Numbered from the stretch's first letter, positions 46,556-55,973 are shown. The stretch is 64,000 bases of DNA from Akkermansiaceae bacterium (GCA_905182405.1 CAJJBQ010000002.1:1364001-1428000); one strand, 5' to 3'. The notes: a model not told the origin generated them from the sequence alone. Program-made: numbers and translations.

Positions 46556-48808
46556 ATGCCACGAGTTCTCCAATTCCTCCTCCTGCTTCTGCCGTCGCTC
46601 GCCCTCTCCGCGCCCGATGGCTCCGCAATTTACACCACGCATTGCGCCTCCTGCCACGGAGATCAAGGCGAGGGAGTCGATGACGAATATGACGAATCCC
46701 TCGTCGGCAAGCGATCCCTCGAATCGCTCACCAAATACATCCACAAATCGATGCCAGAGGACGAAGAAGACCTCGTCATCAACGAAGACGCCCAAGCCGT
46801 CGCAGCGTACATCCACGCCACATTTTACTCCCCCGAAGCACAAGCCAAACTCCACCCCATTCGCCAAGATCTCCTCCGGCTCAGCCAGCAACAACATCGT
46901 CGCTCCATCACCGACATCGTCCAGTCCTTCCGCAATCGTCCCTACCAAGGCGACAAGCAAGGCCTCCAGGGAAACTATTTTAACAAGGAAAAGATGAACG
47001 ACCGAAAAGGAAAGCTCATCGAACGTCTCGACCCTGTCCCAGCCTTCGAAATCAACAGTAAACACGGAGTCGATGGCATCAATCCAAAAGCCCACTCCAT
47101 TTACTGGACCGGATCCCTCCTTCCGCCCGAAACCGGAACCTATTCCTTCCGCATGATCTCTCCCAATGGGATACGCATGTATCTCAACGAATCCGACCAC
47201 AAGAAAGTCCCCTTCATTGACGGTTGGGTTTCCTCAGGAAATGAAATGCGCACCATCGAATCATCCCTCTTCCTCCTCGGCGGTCACGGTATCTCGGTCT
47301 TCATCGAGTTCCTCTGCTTCAAAGAAGAAAAATCATCCCTCCGCATCGAGTGGAAACCACCCCACGGCGCTTGGGAACCCCTTCCGCCTCATATTCTTTA
47401 CCCCGATGGCGCTTCGAAAGCCGCCATCATAACAACTCCTTTCCCAGCCGATGATGCCTCAATGGGCTACGAACGTGGCTCCTCCATTTCCAAAGCCTGG
47501 AGTGAAGCCGTCGCCAATGCCGCCATCGAGGCCACCATGCTCATCTTCGATGACATCGACGAACTCGCCCGCACTAAATCCGACCAGCCTGACCGTGCCG
47601 AAAAGTTCAAACAATTCTGCGCCGACTTCGCCAGCCGCGCCTTCTCCCGCCCCCTCACCCCGGAACAGCAAAAGACCCACGTCGATGCCATCTTCGCCCA
47701 GCCCGGAAGCGACTACGAGACCGCCACCAAGCGCTCCCTCATGCTCACTCTGACCTCGCCCTCCTTCCTCTATCCTTCTTTCAAACGGAACGAAAAGGGC
47801 GATTACGATCAACACTCCACAGCCGCCCATCTCGCCCGCACCCTCTGGGATTCCGTTCCCGACAAACGTCTCCAAGAGCTCGTCCAAAAAGGACACCTCG
47901 TCACTCCAAAGCAAATCCAGGACGAATGTTGGCGCATGCTTGGCGACCCCCGTGCGCGAACCAAGCTCAATGCCTTTTTCTACCACTGGCTCTCCCTTTC
48001 CGAAAAAGAACACCTCAACAAAGACCCTAAAACCTTCCCCGGATTCGATGAACACATCATCGCCGACCTGAGAACCTCGCTGAACCTTTTCATCAATGAT
48101 GTCGTCTGGTCCGAGGACTCCGACTACCGCCGCCTGTTCACCTCCGAAAACGTCTACCTTAACCCCCGCCTCGCTAAATTCTACGGAGCCACCGCGCCCA
48201 AAGATGGCACCTTCCAATTTCTCCCAACCCCCGACCGACAACGGGCCGGCCTCTTCACCCACCCCTACATCCTCACCGCCTTTTCCTACCACAAGCAAAC
48301 CTCCCCCATCCACCGCGGCGTCTACCTGAGCCGAAATATTCTCGGTCGTTTCCTCAAACCCCCACCCAATGCCATCGAGTTCAAGGACGCCGACTTTGAT
48401 CCCACTCTCACCATGCGGGAAAAGGTCACCGCTCTCACCAAGGACCAAGCCTGCATGGCCTGCCACTCCATCATCAACCCCATCGGGTTTTCCCTCGAAT
48501 ACTACGACGCCGTCGGCCGCTTCCGCACCTCCGATAACAACAAACCCATCAATTCTGAAAGCGACTACGAAACTCCCGATTTAAAAAAGATCCGAATCAA
48601 GGGCCCCAGCGATCTCGCACGACTCGCCGTCGAATCTCCCCACGCCCACCGCGCCTTTATCAAGCACCTCTTCCATCACCTCATCCAGCAACCCGTCAAT
48701 AGCTACGGGTTCGCAAAAATGGACGAACTCCACAAGACCTTACAGGAATCCAACTTCCACATCCGAAACCTCATCGCTACGATTGCCGCTTCGACCGTTC
48801 CCCAATAA
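46556..48808 (+). CDS. Exported cytochrome protein with PA14-like and DUF1592/DUF1588/DUF1585 domains
   Basis: 750 residues from the ATG at 46556. Signal peptide 1-18, then a monoheme cytochrome c domain (HCASCHGD). A PA14-like sandwich spans about 145-285 (SIYWTGSLLPPETGTYSFRM). DUF1592, DUF1588 and DUF1585 follow, with ITDIV..., SRPLTPEQQ, RAGLFTHPYILTAFSYHKQT and SPIHRGVYLSRNILG; a second CMACH motif lies in DUF1588, and IQQPVNSYGF in DUF1585. This family is the PSD-type set typical of Planctomycetes and Verrucomicrobia, and is nearly always paired with a DUF1552 gene, here at 49990. Enzymatic role unknown. Confidence 0.9.
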   Translation: MPRVLQFLLLLLPSLALSAPDGSAIYTTHCASCHGDQGEGVDDEYDESLVGKRSLESLTKYIHKSMPEDEEDLVINEDAQAVAAYIHATFYSPEAQAKLHPIRQDLLRLSQQQHRRSITDIVQSFRNRPYQGDKQGLQGNYFNKEKMNDRKGKLIERLDPVPAFEINSKHGVDGINPKAHSIYWTGSLLPPETGTYSFRMISPNGIRMYLNESDHKKVPFIDGWVSSGNEMRTIESSLFLLGGHGISVFIEFLCFKEEKSSLRIEWKPPHGAWEPLPPHILYPDGASKAAIITTPFPADDASMGYERGSSISKAWSEAVANAAIEATMLIFDDIDELARTKSDQPDRAEKFKQFCADFASRAFSRPLTPEQQKTHVDAIFAQPGSDYETATKRSLMLTLTSPSFLYPSFKRNEKGDYDQHSTAAHLARTLWDSVPDKRLQELVQKGHLVTPKQIQDECWRMLGDPRARTKLNAFFYHWLSLSEKEHLNKDPKTFPGFDEHIIADLRTSLNLFINDVVWSEDSDYRRLFTSENVYLNPRLAKFYGATAPKDGTFQFLPTPDRQRAGLFTHPYILTAFSYHKQTSPIHRGVYLSRNILGRFLKPPPNAIEFKDADFDPTLTMREKVTALTKDQACMACHSIINPIGFSLEYYDAVGRFRTSDNNKPINSESDYETPDLKKIRIKGPSDLARLAVESPHAHRAFIKHLFHHLIQQPVNSYGFAKMDELHKTLQESNFHIRNLIATIAASTVPQ

Positions 48809-48860
48809 GAATTCGACTCTAGCATCCTCCTCAAATCACCCTCATTCTCACCTCATAAAA

Positions 48861-49814
48861 ATGGGTAACTCTCATGAAGTTGGCTTGGTCCTCGACGATC
48901 TCTACCTCAAGCACGTCACCGGCCAGCATCCCGAGCACTTTTCCCGCTACCATGCGGTCACCGCAATGTTGGAGGAAAGCGGCCTCGCAACAAAAATGAA
49001 ACCGCTCCAATCGCATCGAGCCGCCGGAGAGGATCTTCGAGCCGTCCACAATCCCTCCTACGTCGCGCTTGCCGAAAAAGAAATTCTCTCCGGCGTCTCC
49101 CAACTCTCCACCGGAGATACCGATGTCTGCCCGGACAGCTGGAAAGTTGCCACCCATGCCGCTGGGTCCGTCTGCGCCGCAGTCGATGCCGTTTTCTCAT
49201 CGGAGCCCGATCCCATCAAGCGTGCCTTCTGCGCCGTCCGCCCTCCCGGTCACCATGCCACCCCGAATCGCGGTATGGGATTTTGCGTCTTTAATAACGT
49301 TGCCGTGGCAGCCCGCTACGCGCAGCAAAAATACGGCGTTGGAAAAGTCGCTATCCTCGACTGGGACGTCCACCACGGAAACGGCACCCAGGACATCTTC
49401 TACGAAGACGAAACCGTCCTCTTCTGCAGCACCCATCAATCTCCGTGGTATCCCGGCACCGGTTTCAACGATGAAAAAGGAAGCGGAAAAGGCCGCGGCC
49501 TCACCCTCAATGCAGCCCTCCCTTCCGGCTCCGCCATGAACGAAATCGGCGGTGTGATCGACGACCAATTCCTCTTCGCCATGAGAAAGTTCAAACCCGA
49601 ACTTGTCATGATCTCCGCCGGCTTCGACTCCCGTCTCGGCGATCCCCTCGGCCAGTTCTGCCTCCTCGACGAAGACTACCAAACCCTCACCAACTGGATG
49701 CGCCAGATCGCCGACGAATTTTCTAATGGCCGCCTCATCTCAGCACTGGAAGGCGGCTACTCCCTCGAGGGCCTGGCGGCCGGCGTCAAAGCCCACGTAG
49801 GAGCTCTCCTCTAA
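48861..49814 (+). CDS. Histone-deacetylase-family (acetylpolyamine/acetoin-utilisation-type) amidohydrolase
   Basis: 317 residues. Zinc deacetylase motifs: RPPGHHATP with His131/His132, DWDVHHGNGTQ with the zinc ligands Asp169 and His171, and SAGFDSRLGDP. Bacterial members remove acetyl groups from polyamines or other small amides; histones are not implied. The start at 48861 follows 52 bases after the cytochrome gene stop; a frame extending to 48783 has no support. It separates the DUF1592 gene from its DUF1552 partner, which is unusual. Confidence 0.92.
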   Translation: MGNSHEVGLVLDDLYLKHVTGQHPEHFSRYHAVTAMLEESGLATKMKPLQSHRAAGEDLRAVHNPSYVALAEKEILSGVSQLSTGDTDVCPDSWKVATHAAGSVCAAVDAVFSSEPDPIKRAFCAVRPPGHHATPNRGMGFCVFNNVAVAARYAQQKYGVGKVAILDWDVHHGNGTQDIFYEDETVLFCSTHQSPWYPGTGFNDEKGSGKGRGLTLNAALPSGSAMNEIGGVIDDQFLFAMRKFKPELVMISAGFDSRLGDPLGQFCLLDEDYQTLTNWMRQIADEFSNGRLISALEGGYSLEGLAAGVKAHVGALL

Positions 49815-49875
49815 GTCCCCAAGCACCTGTCGCGCCGTATCCTCGGCAAAAGAGGCTCCGAAGACGGAAGTCCGC

Positions 49876-49982
49876 TCAAATCTCACCGTTCATGTTCAAA
49901 CCTCAGCCCCTCAACCACTTTTTCAAAAATCTGCCTTAATCTCCAAAATCTGTGGATAAAACCCTCTCCCCTTCCCCGTATA
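49876..49982. repeat. Interspersed element Y upstream of the DUF1552 gene
   Basis: Variant of element X (46415-46545): CTCAAATCT, CATGTTCAAACCTC, AAAATCTGC and AAAATCTGTGGATAAA in the same order, ending CCCCGTA a few bases before the ATG at 49990. It supplies the whole upstream region of the DUF1552 gene. Confidence 0.6.
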
Positions 49983-49989
49983 TTCTCTC

Positions 49990-51297
49990 ATGACCTCACG
50001 CCGCCAATTCATCCGCGATCTCGGAATCTCCACGGCCGCGCTTCCCTTTGTCTCCGGCCTTCCCGCCTTTGCCGACCGCGCCACCGTCGGCCGCAAGCAG
50101 CGGATCATCGTCATGTTCTCGCCAAACGGCACTGTCCCGGCAAAGTTCTGGCCCAGCGACCCCAACGATCTCAAGACCTCCCCCATTCTTTCCTGTCTCG
50201 CTCCCTTTCAAAAGCAGTCCATGGTCCTCAAGGGAATCGCTAACCGGGTCGGCGGCGATGGCGACCGACACATGCGCGGCATGTCCTGCCTCCTCACCGG
50301 AGCACGGCTCCACCCCGGTAATATTCAAGGCGGATCCGACTCACCCGCCGGCTGGGCCTCCGCCATTTCCATCGATCAGGAAATCAAAAACTTCCTCCAG
50401 AAGAACGAAACCACGCGCACGCGCTTCGGCTCTCTCGAAGTAGGCATCGCCGTCCCCGACCGCGCCGATCCCTGGACCCGCATGTCCTACGCCGGATCAA
50501 ACCAGCCCGTCGCCCCAATGGACGATCCCTACCAGATGCTCAATAAGCTCTACGGCCAGTCAAAGGATCGCGAAACCTACACCTCGATCCTCGACTCCCT
50601 TGGAAGCGATCTCAAAAAAGTGTCCAAGTCCCTTGCCGCCGAAGACCAAGCCCTCTTACAACAGCACATCGAACTCGTCCGCCAACTCGAGCAGGAAATG
50701 CAGGCTTCCACGAAGCAAGATGAACTCGTCCATCCCGAGCCCGAACTCGACCCAAATATCGAACTCCTCAATGATAACACTCCCCAGATCGCACGCATGC
50801 AGATGGATCTTCTCATCAACGCCATGGCCAATGACATGGCACGCGTCGGCACCCTGCAGTTCATGCGTTCCGTCGGACAAGCTCGCATGAATTGGCTCGG
50901 CATCAATGACGGCCACCATTCCCTTAGTCACGAACCCGATAAGAATCAAGAGGCTCAAAATAAGCTCGAAAAGATCAACATCTGGTTCGCTCAGCAGCTC
51001 GCCTACCTCGCCGGAAAACTCCGCGAAACTCCAGAACCTGGAGGCGATGGCAACATGCTCGACCACACCACAATCGTCTGGGTCAACGAACTCGGACAAG
51101 GAAACACCCACACCCTTGACAACATCCCCACCGTCATCATCGGGGGAGGAAGCGGCCTCACTACTGGCCGGATGCACAGCTTCGTCAAAGTCGCCCACAA
51201 CCGGCTCCTCATGTCCCTCGCCCACTCCATGGGCCACCACATCCCCCACTTCGGCGAAGAAAAACTCTGCCAAGGCGGAGCCCTCCAGTTCTCCTAA
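49990..51297 (+). CDS. DUF1552 exported protein
   Basis: 435 residues with a Tat-type signal (TSRRQFIRDLGISTAALPFV). Conserved DUF1552 blocks: QRIIVMFSPNGTVPAKFWP, MRGMSCLLTG, GGSDSPAGWASAISIDQ and GDGNMLDHTTIVWVNELGQG. The family is a partner of the DUF1592/1588/1585 cytochromes; function unknown. It lies downstream of the histone-deacetylase-like gene rather than directly after its partner. Confidence 0.9.
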   Translation: MTSRRQFIRDLGISTAALPFVSGLPAFADRATVGRKQRIIVMFSPNGTVPAKFWPSDPNDLKTSPILSCLAPFQKQSMVLKGIANRVGGDGDRHMRGMSCLLTGARLHPGNIQGGSDSPAGWASAISIDQEIKNFLQKNETTRTRFGSLEVGIAVPDRADPWTRMSYAGSNQPVAPMDDPYQMLNKLYGQSKDRETYTSILDSLGSDLKKVSKSLAAEDQALLQQHIELVRQLEQEMQASTKQDELVHPEPELDPNIELLNDNTPQIARMQMDLLINAMANDMARVGTLQFMRSVGQARMNWLGINDGHHSLSHEPDKNQEAQNKLEKINIWFAQQLAYLAGKLRETPEPGGDGNMLDHTTIVWVNELGQGNTHTLDNIPTVIIGGGSGLTTGRMHSFVKVAHNRLLMSLAHSMGHHIPHFGEEKLCQGGALQFS

Positions 51298-51370
51298 AGG
51301 AACAAACCCAAAGGCCGCCAATCCTCAACTCAGGAAAAGCACGAACACCTGCCGCACCGTTGGCTTGGCT

Positions 51371-51568
51371 AAGGAGGAAGCCTACAACCTTCAAATCGCC
51401 AAAGTCGTCTGCTGCCGCGTGAGATACTTTCGCGATGGAGTCGTCTCGGAAAGTCGCAGCTTTGTCGACGGAGTCTTCAATCTAAGCCGTGAAAAATTTG
51501 GTTCCAAACGCGAAACCGGAGCCCAGAAGCCACGCGGAGCCTTGACTGACCTCGCCGGAAGGATCTAG
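51371..51568 (+). mobile_element. Y1 (REP-associated) transposase C-terminal remnant
   Basis: The frame reads AKVVCCRVRYFRDGVVSESR, then SFVDGVFNLSREKFGSKRET and GAQKPRG to a stop at 51568. The RYF.DG...GSR.FV...F...R..FG.KR..GA pattern is the C-terminal tail of verrucomicrobial REP-associated tyrosine transposases. The catalytic HUH/Tyr part is absent, so it is a relic. The remaining spacer to 51720 shows no gene. Confidence 0.6.
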
Positions 51569-51720
51569 TCCCCTCGGAACTGGCCGTAATGAGCGAAACT
51601 ACCTGAACGGCGGTGCTCCCCTCATTCCCCGATGGGCTAGCTCTTCGCCGTGGTAGCTTTCCAGATGAGGAAAAAGCTGAGGACTAGGAAGATGAAGAGC
51701 CTATTTTTGATCCCTTTCAG

Positions 51721-52905
51721 CTAGAGATTCGTCTCCAAGGCCTCAATCACGCCGCGCGCCTTTTCACGGGCGATCTCGATGTCCCCGCCACGCGCGAGTC
51801 CCACTGCCATGCGACGTTTCCCGGCCACTGCAGGTTTTCCGAAGAGACGCAGTTGAGTATCAGCCTTCCCGAGAGCCTTCTCGACATTTCCAAAGCTGAC
51901 ATTTTCAGAATGCCCCTCCACCACGTGCGCGCAAGAGGCACTCGCCCCATGGGTTTTAATATTGGGAATCGGAAGCCCCAGGATGGCCCGGGCATGCAGC
52001 GCAAACTGGCTCAGATCCTGCGAAATCATCGTCACCATTCCGGTGTCGTGGGGCCTCGGTGAGACCTCAGAAAAGATGACTTCATCGCCTTTGACAAAAA
52101 GCTCCACTCCAAAGACACCAAGCCCCCCAAGGTTTTCGGTGACCTTCGCGGCCATTTCATGCGCGCCCGCGAGAGCGGCCTCAGTCATCGGCTGCGGTTG
52201 CCACGATTCGCGGTAGTCGCCATCGACCTGGATATGCCCGATCGGATCACAAAACGAAGTTCCACCCACGTGGCGCACCGTGAGCATGGTGATTTCGTAA
52301 TCAAAATCAACAAAACCTTCCACGATCACTTTTCCTGCGCCCGCTCGACCTCCCTCTTGAGCATATTCCCATGCCGCGTGCACATCCGCATCCGTCTTCA
52401 GCGTGCTTTGACCCTTTCCAGAAGACGACATGATCGGCTTTACCACACAGGGCAGTCCGATCTCAGAAATGGCGGCCCGATATTCTTCAAGCGTGCCCGC
52501 AAATTGGAAAGGCGACGTTTTACAGCCCAGCTCTTCCGCCGCCATCCGCCTGATCCCCTCGCGGTTCATCGTGAGCTGCGTCGCGCGCGCGGTGGGAATC
52601 ACGGTCGCCATTCCTTCCGCTTCCATCTCAGCAAGAGTATCGGTGGCAATCGCCTCTACCTCGGGAACGATCAAATCGGGTTTCTCTTCCGCAACCACCC
52701 TGCGAAGGGCCTCACCATCGAGCATCGAAAAAACATGCGCTCGATCCGCCACCTGCATCGCCGGAGCATTTGCGTAGGCATCGCAAGCGATTACTTCGAC
52801 ACCATAGCGCTGAAGCTCGATCGCCACTTCTTTCCCCAGCTCCCCCGAGCCACAGAGCATTACCTTTTTAGCAGACGACGTGAATGGAGTTCCAATGCGA
52901 GTCAT
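51721..52905 (-). CDS. purT: Formate-dependent phosphoribosylglycinamide formyltransferase
   Basis: 394 residues. It makes formyl-GAR from GAR, formate and ATP in purine synthesis. ATP-grasp features are present: [16 protein letters not shown] at the N terminus, [26 protein letters not shown] and [19 protein letters not shown]. The ATG at 52905 gives [14 protein letters not shown], matching E. coli PurT; the longer frame to 52926 adds seven residues. It sits downstream of purC on the same strand (129-base gap). Confidence 0.96.
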   Translation of the reverse strand: MTRIGTPFTSSAKKVMLCGSGELGKEVAIELQRYGVEVIACDAYANAPAMQVADRAHVFSMLDGEALRRVVAEEKPDLIVPEVEAIATDTLAEMEAEGMATVIPTARATQLTMNREGIRRMAAEELGCKTSPFQFAGTLEEYRAAISEIGLPCVVKPIMSSSGKGQSTLKTDADVHAAWEYAQEGGRAGAGKVIVEGFVDFDYEITMLTVRHVGGTSFCDPIGHIQVDGDYRESWQPQPMTEAALAGAHEMAAKVTENLGGLGVFGVELFVKGDEVIFSEVSPRPHDTGMVTMISQDLSQFALHARAILGLPIPNIKTHGASASCAHVVEGHSENVSFGNVEKALGKADTQLRLFGKPAVAGKRRMAVGLARGGDIEIAREKARGVIEALETNL

Positions 52906-53034
52906 GCCGAAAGTCAACACCGTCAAGCGCCCCGTGGGGAGAGAATAATCTTCCTAACCAAATTTCGTCCCTTTCGTGGCTATAAAAACCCAAAGCCTAA
53001 GCGGCCACGGCCAGAGATCCGCGTTCAAAGCTTC

Positions 53035-53742
53035 CTATCCGCGCGCCTTCTCCAATCTCGCAAGCACTTCCTCATAGCCTTCCATCACACCGCCGAGATC
53101 TTCACGGAATCGATCCTTATCCATCTTCTTCCCGGTCGTGGCATCCCAAAGACGGCAGGTATCGGGGCTCACCTCATCGGCGAGCACGATCTTACCATTA
53201 CAATCTTTTCCAAACTCAATCTTAAAGTCCACCAGCTTGAGCCCGCACTGCAGGAAAAAGGCGGACATAACGTCGTTGATCACAAGCGCTTGCTTTTTTA
53301 AAAAGGCGCAGTCCTCGGGCGAAGCAATATTCATCTCACGGGCGTAATCTTCATTAATGAGAGGATCTCCGAGTTCGTCGGACTTGTAGGAAAATTCCAC
53401 AATGGGAATCTTAAACTCCGTTCCCTCTTCCATGGCCGTTCGCTTGCAAAAGCTACCCGCAGCGCTATTCCGCACGATGACCTCGACCATCAGGATATCC
53501 ACCTTCTTCACCAACAGATTGACCTCATCAACATCAGATACAAGATGGGTTGGCACCCCTTTTTCCTCCATCATCTGATACATCAGGAGCGTGATCGCCT
53601 TGTTCAGTCTCCCCTTATTTTCAAACTTGGCCTTCTTCTGCGCATTGAAGGCAGTGGCGTCATCTTTATACTCCATGCGGAGCACTTCGGGGTCGTCGGT
53701 CGTAAAGAGTTTCTTGGCTTTGCCCTCGTAAATTGGCTCCAT
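53035..53742 (-). CDS. purC: SAICAR synthase
   Basis: 235 residues. It joins aspartate to CAIR with ATP in purine synthesis. MEPIYEGKAKKLFTTDDPEV is the standard start; VEVIVRNSAAGSFCKR, LVDFKIEFGKDCNGKIVLADEVSPDTCRL (in parts) and DKDRFREDLG are the substrate-binding segments. Standard size for the bacterial single-domain form. Upstream of purT. Confidence 0.96.
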   Translation of the reverse strand: MEPIYEGKAKKLFTTDDPEVLRMEYKDDATAFNAQKKAKFENKGRLNKAITLLMYQMMEEKGVPTHLVSDVDEVNLLVKKVDILMVEVIVRNSAAGSFCKRTAMEEGTEFKIPIVEFSYKSDELGDPLINEDYAREMNIASPEDCAFLKKQALVINDVMSAFFLQCGLKLVDFKIEFGKDCNGKIVLADEVSPDTCRLWDATTGKKMDKDRFREDLGGVMEGYEEVLARLEKARG

Positions 53743-53903
53743 GCAAGAAAGTTAGTTTCCCGCCTCGCTCTTGCCAATCATAGATTCACGGAGAAGCAGC
53801 GAACACGAGCGGAATCACCAAGAAACATGAAATACTGGCCACTTTTCCCCTTGGCATTAGCCTTTTCTCGCAGAGAATCGGCAACATTCTTGCTTCTTGT
53901 TCC

Positions 53904-54926
53904 ATGAACATCCTTTTTAAAAAATCCCTTTGGTGGTTTGCGACTCTCACGATCCTCCTCTCCACCGCTGGCCAGGCAGCCGATTATGCCTGGAAAAAAG
54001 TGGAGCGCAATGGTGTCGAATACGTCGACCTCTCTCAAGTCAAAGGCTTCTACAATTTCCCTACTCTCTCTCTCTCTGGTTCTAGGATCGAGATGAAGAA
54101 CAAGGACATCACCCTTCTCTTCGCCGCCGGTTCCCAGGAAGTTCTGATGAATAACGTCAAATTCATCTTCAGCAATTCCATCATTGCAATCAACGGGAGC
54201 TACCACGTATCGGTCACCGATCTACTTAAAATTATCGATCCCATCCTCCGGCCCGCGTCCATCGCTTCGGCCACCCCTTTTGACACCGTTATCATCGACC
54301 CAGGCCACGGAGGCATCGATCCAGGTTGTAGTAATAGCCTCGGCACCGAAGCAAACTACAACCTCAAAGTCGCGCGCATGCTCAAGGACCATCTAACCAA
54401 GCTGAAGTTTAAGGTCGTCATGACCCGAAACTCCGATAAATTTCTCACCCTCCAACAACGTGTCAATATCGCGAATAAATATTCCAACGCGATCTTCGTC
54501 AGCATCCACTTCAATGCCATCGGCCAACGGGGACGCACCCGCGCCCGGGGCATTGAAACATTCACCCTCTCCCCTGTCGGAGTGGCCCACTATGGCCGTT
54601 CCCTCAAAGCGTCGGACTTCGTCCTCAAAGCAGGAAACCGCCAAGACTCTGCCAACATTGCCTTGGCCACCGCCATTCATTGGGGCACTCGCATGCATCT
54701 CAAAAAAGCCGGCATGGAAGTGCCCGATCGCGGAGTCCGCCGCGCCCGCTTCAGTGTCCTCACTGGAGTCAAGCATCCCGCCATCCTCCTCGAAGGCGGC
54801 TTCATGAGCCATCCTACCGAAGCCCGACTCATCCACAGCAACGCCTACCAGAAGACCCTTGCTCGCTCCATCTGCGACTCGATCGTCTTCTACCGCACCG
54901 CCACCATCCAGCGACCCAAGCGGTGA
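53904..54926 (+). CDS. N-acetylmuramoyl-L-alanine amidase (Amidase_3)
   Basis: 340 residues. It cleaves the bond between muramic acid and the stem peptide of peptidoglycan in the periplasm. Signal peptide 1-26 (ending TAGQA). A beta-rich N-terminal segment resembling AMIN or copper-amine-oxidase-like domains spans about 30-115. Zinc ligands are His135 (IIDPGHGG), Glu149 (LGTEANYNL) and His202 (SIHFNA), and the catalytic Glu lies in ILLEGGFMSHP. The overall layout is of AmiC type. It is transcribed divergently from purC. Confidence 0.92.
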   Translation: MNILFKKSLWWFATLTILLSTAGQAADYAWKKVERNGVEYVDLSQVKGFYNFPTLSLSGSRIEMKNKDITLLFAAGSQEVLMNNVKFIFSNSIIAINGSYHVSVTDLLKIIDPILRPASIASATPFDTVIIDPGHGGIDPGCSNSLGTEANYNLKVARMLKDHLTKLKFKVVMTRNSDKFLTLQQRVNIANKYSNAIFVSIHFNAIGQRGRTRARGIETFTLSPVGVAHYGRSLKASDFVLKAGNRQDSANIALATAIHWGTRMHLKKAGMEVPDRGVRRARFSVLTGVKHPAILLEGGFMSHPTEARLIHSNAYQKTLARSICDSIVFYRTATIQRPKR

Positions 54927-55256
54927 TCAAAGAGCGCTGCCACTAAGGAAGATACATTCTGGAAATGGAGCCACAACCGTCCCGGCCTGCGTCCCTCACG
55001 ATCAATAATTCTCTCCTCTCCCTGAGGAAGCCCCCAATATAGCGACGGACAAATCATCAATATCGTCTCTCATAAAAGTCACGGAGAGCTATTTGCCCAC
55101 CTTCAGCCCCATCACGTTGAAATCCTCACGGTAATGGGAGTTGACCCGAGGAAGGAAGAGGATGCTCTCGATCTTCGAGCTAATCACCTCCAAAAAACGC
55201 ATCATTCCCCTCACGAATCATTTGCCTTTTTCCCACCGCGAGACTAGCTCGTCAAT
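54927..55256. other. Intergenic region with one small ORF
   Basis: 330 bases. The only coding-like signal is a 38-residue frame on the minus strand (reported separately). No terminator hairpin with a T-run and no RNA gene were recognised. It contains the upstream region of the dioxygenase gene. Confidence 0.4.
55089..55205 (-). CDS. Possible 38-residue protein or gene-end fragment
   Basis: ATG-ATG start at 55205 and TAG at 55091. It reads RFLEVISSKIESILFLPRVN then SHYREDFNVMGLKVGK. The amino-acid composition looks protein-like rather than random, and the C-terminal half has an ordered feel, but I recognise no family. It could be a small gene or the tail of a lost one. Confidence 0.3.
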   Translation of the reverse strand: MMRFLEVISSKIESILFLPRVNSHYREDFNVMGLKVGK

Positions 55257-55973
55257 ATGTGTCTGCCTGAGAAACGTCGTAGATTCCTTGCTCAGGAGGG
55301 CTACCTTGTCGTGCGGGGATTCTTTTCGCCTGAGGAAATCGAAAAGGTCGCTACCGCACAAGACGCTTACTACCGGGGCGAGCACGACGTCCAGCCCACA
55401 TTCTCTTGGCCTAGCCCCCGACCCTGCCGCGCGCGCGCGCGCAAGAATCCCTTCGCTTCCTTCTTTCTTTCGCCCCTCGCCCAGCTCCTTCGGGACGGGC
55501 GACTGGCAAAACTGGTTGCTGAAAACACCGGGATGGATGGCATCCGCTTTTGGCACGATCAACTTCTCTACGAAGAGCCCCGTGATCCCGGAAAAATGAA
55601 CTACCACTGGCATCGGGAGGAATCGCGCTGGCTCACTTGCGCCGCCACACACATGGCAACCGCGTGGATTCCTCTCATCGATTATACCGAAGAAATGGGC
55701 CCGATCAGCATCATTCCCGATGGCCGCGATGAATCGCACATGAAACGGATGGCACTCAAAGCTGGCGACCTCGTCATCTTCAACTCGCACACCCTTCACG
55801 GAAACCCGCCCAACTTCGGCAACATCCCCCGTCGAGCGGTAGCAGCTCACTTCGCTTCCGCAGATCTCCGCTATCAAAAAGCGGGAAAATTTTCCCATGT
55901 CAACGAACGCCTCGTTTCCCGGAAAAACGGAGTGCCTGATTTTCAGGACGAACGAGTCTGCCCCGCTATCTGA
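55257..55973 (+). CDS. Phytanoyl-CoA dioxygenase-family protein
   Basis: 238 residues. LAQEGYLVVRGFFSPEEIEKV is the standard PhyH N terminus. The iron-ligand region reads NYHWHREESRW, where most relatives have HxD; here the acidic residue is Glu. The distal His is in SHTLHGNPPN, followed by the 2-oxoglutarate-binding arginine in PRRAVAAHF. These Fe(II)/2-oxoglutarate enzymes hydroxylate small organic substrates. A 15-base alternating CG run (55428-55442) encodes CRARAR in the middle. The last 8 bases overlap the convergent YcxB-like gene. Confidence 0.8.
   Translation: MCLPEKRRRFLAQEGYLVVRGFFSPEEIEKVATAQDAYYRGEHDVQPTFSWPSPRPCRARARKNPFASFFLSPLAQLLRDGRLAKLVAENTGMDGIRFWHDQLLYEEPRDPGKMNYHWHREESRWLTCAATHMATAWIPLIDYTEEMGPISIIPDGRDESHMKRMALKAGDLVIFNSHTLHGNPPNFGNIPRRAVAAHFASADLRYQKAGKFSHVNERLVSRKNGVPDFQDERVCPAI
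55428..55442 (+). repeat. Alternating CG tract in the dioxygenase gene
   Basis: Fifteen consecutive alternating C and G bases inside coding sequence. Such a tract is prone to slippage, and the encoded CRARAR stretch is not a conserved part of the PhyH fold. Confidence 0.7.

Noticed and set aside
47459..48466. 335-residue open frame on the minus strand
   Set aside because: It lies wholly antisense to the DUF1592 cytochrome gene, has low-complexity Gly/Glu/Val composition and no motif; it is a by-product of codon bias on the other strand.
51638..51720. Possible tiny membrane peptide on the minus strand just after purT
   Set aside because: One hydrophobic segment of about 27 codons, but only a CTG could start it and no ribosome binding site is evident.
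52159..53301. 380-residue open frame on the plus strand
   Set aside because: It spans purT, the gap and purC in antisense; both minus-strand genes are unmistakable enzymes.
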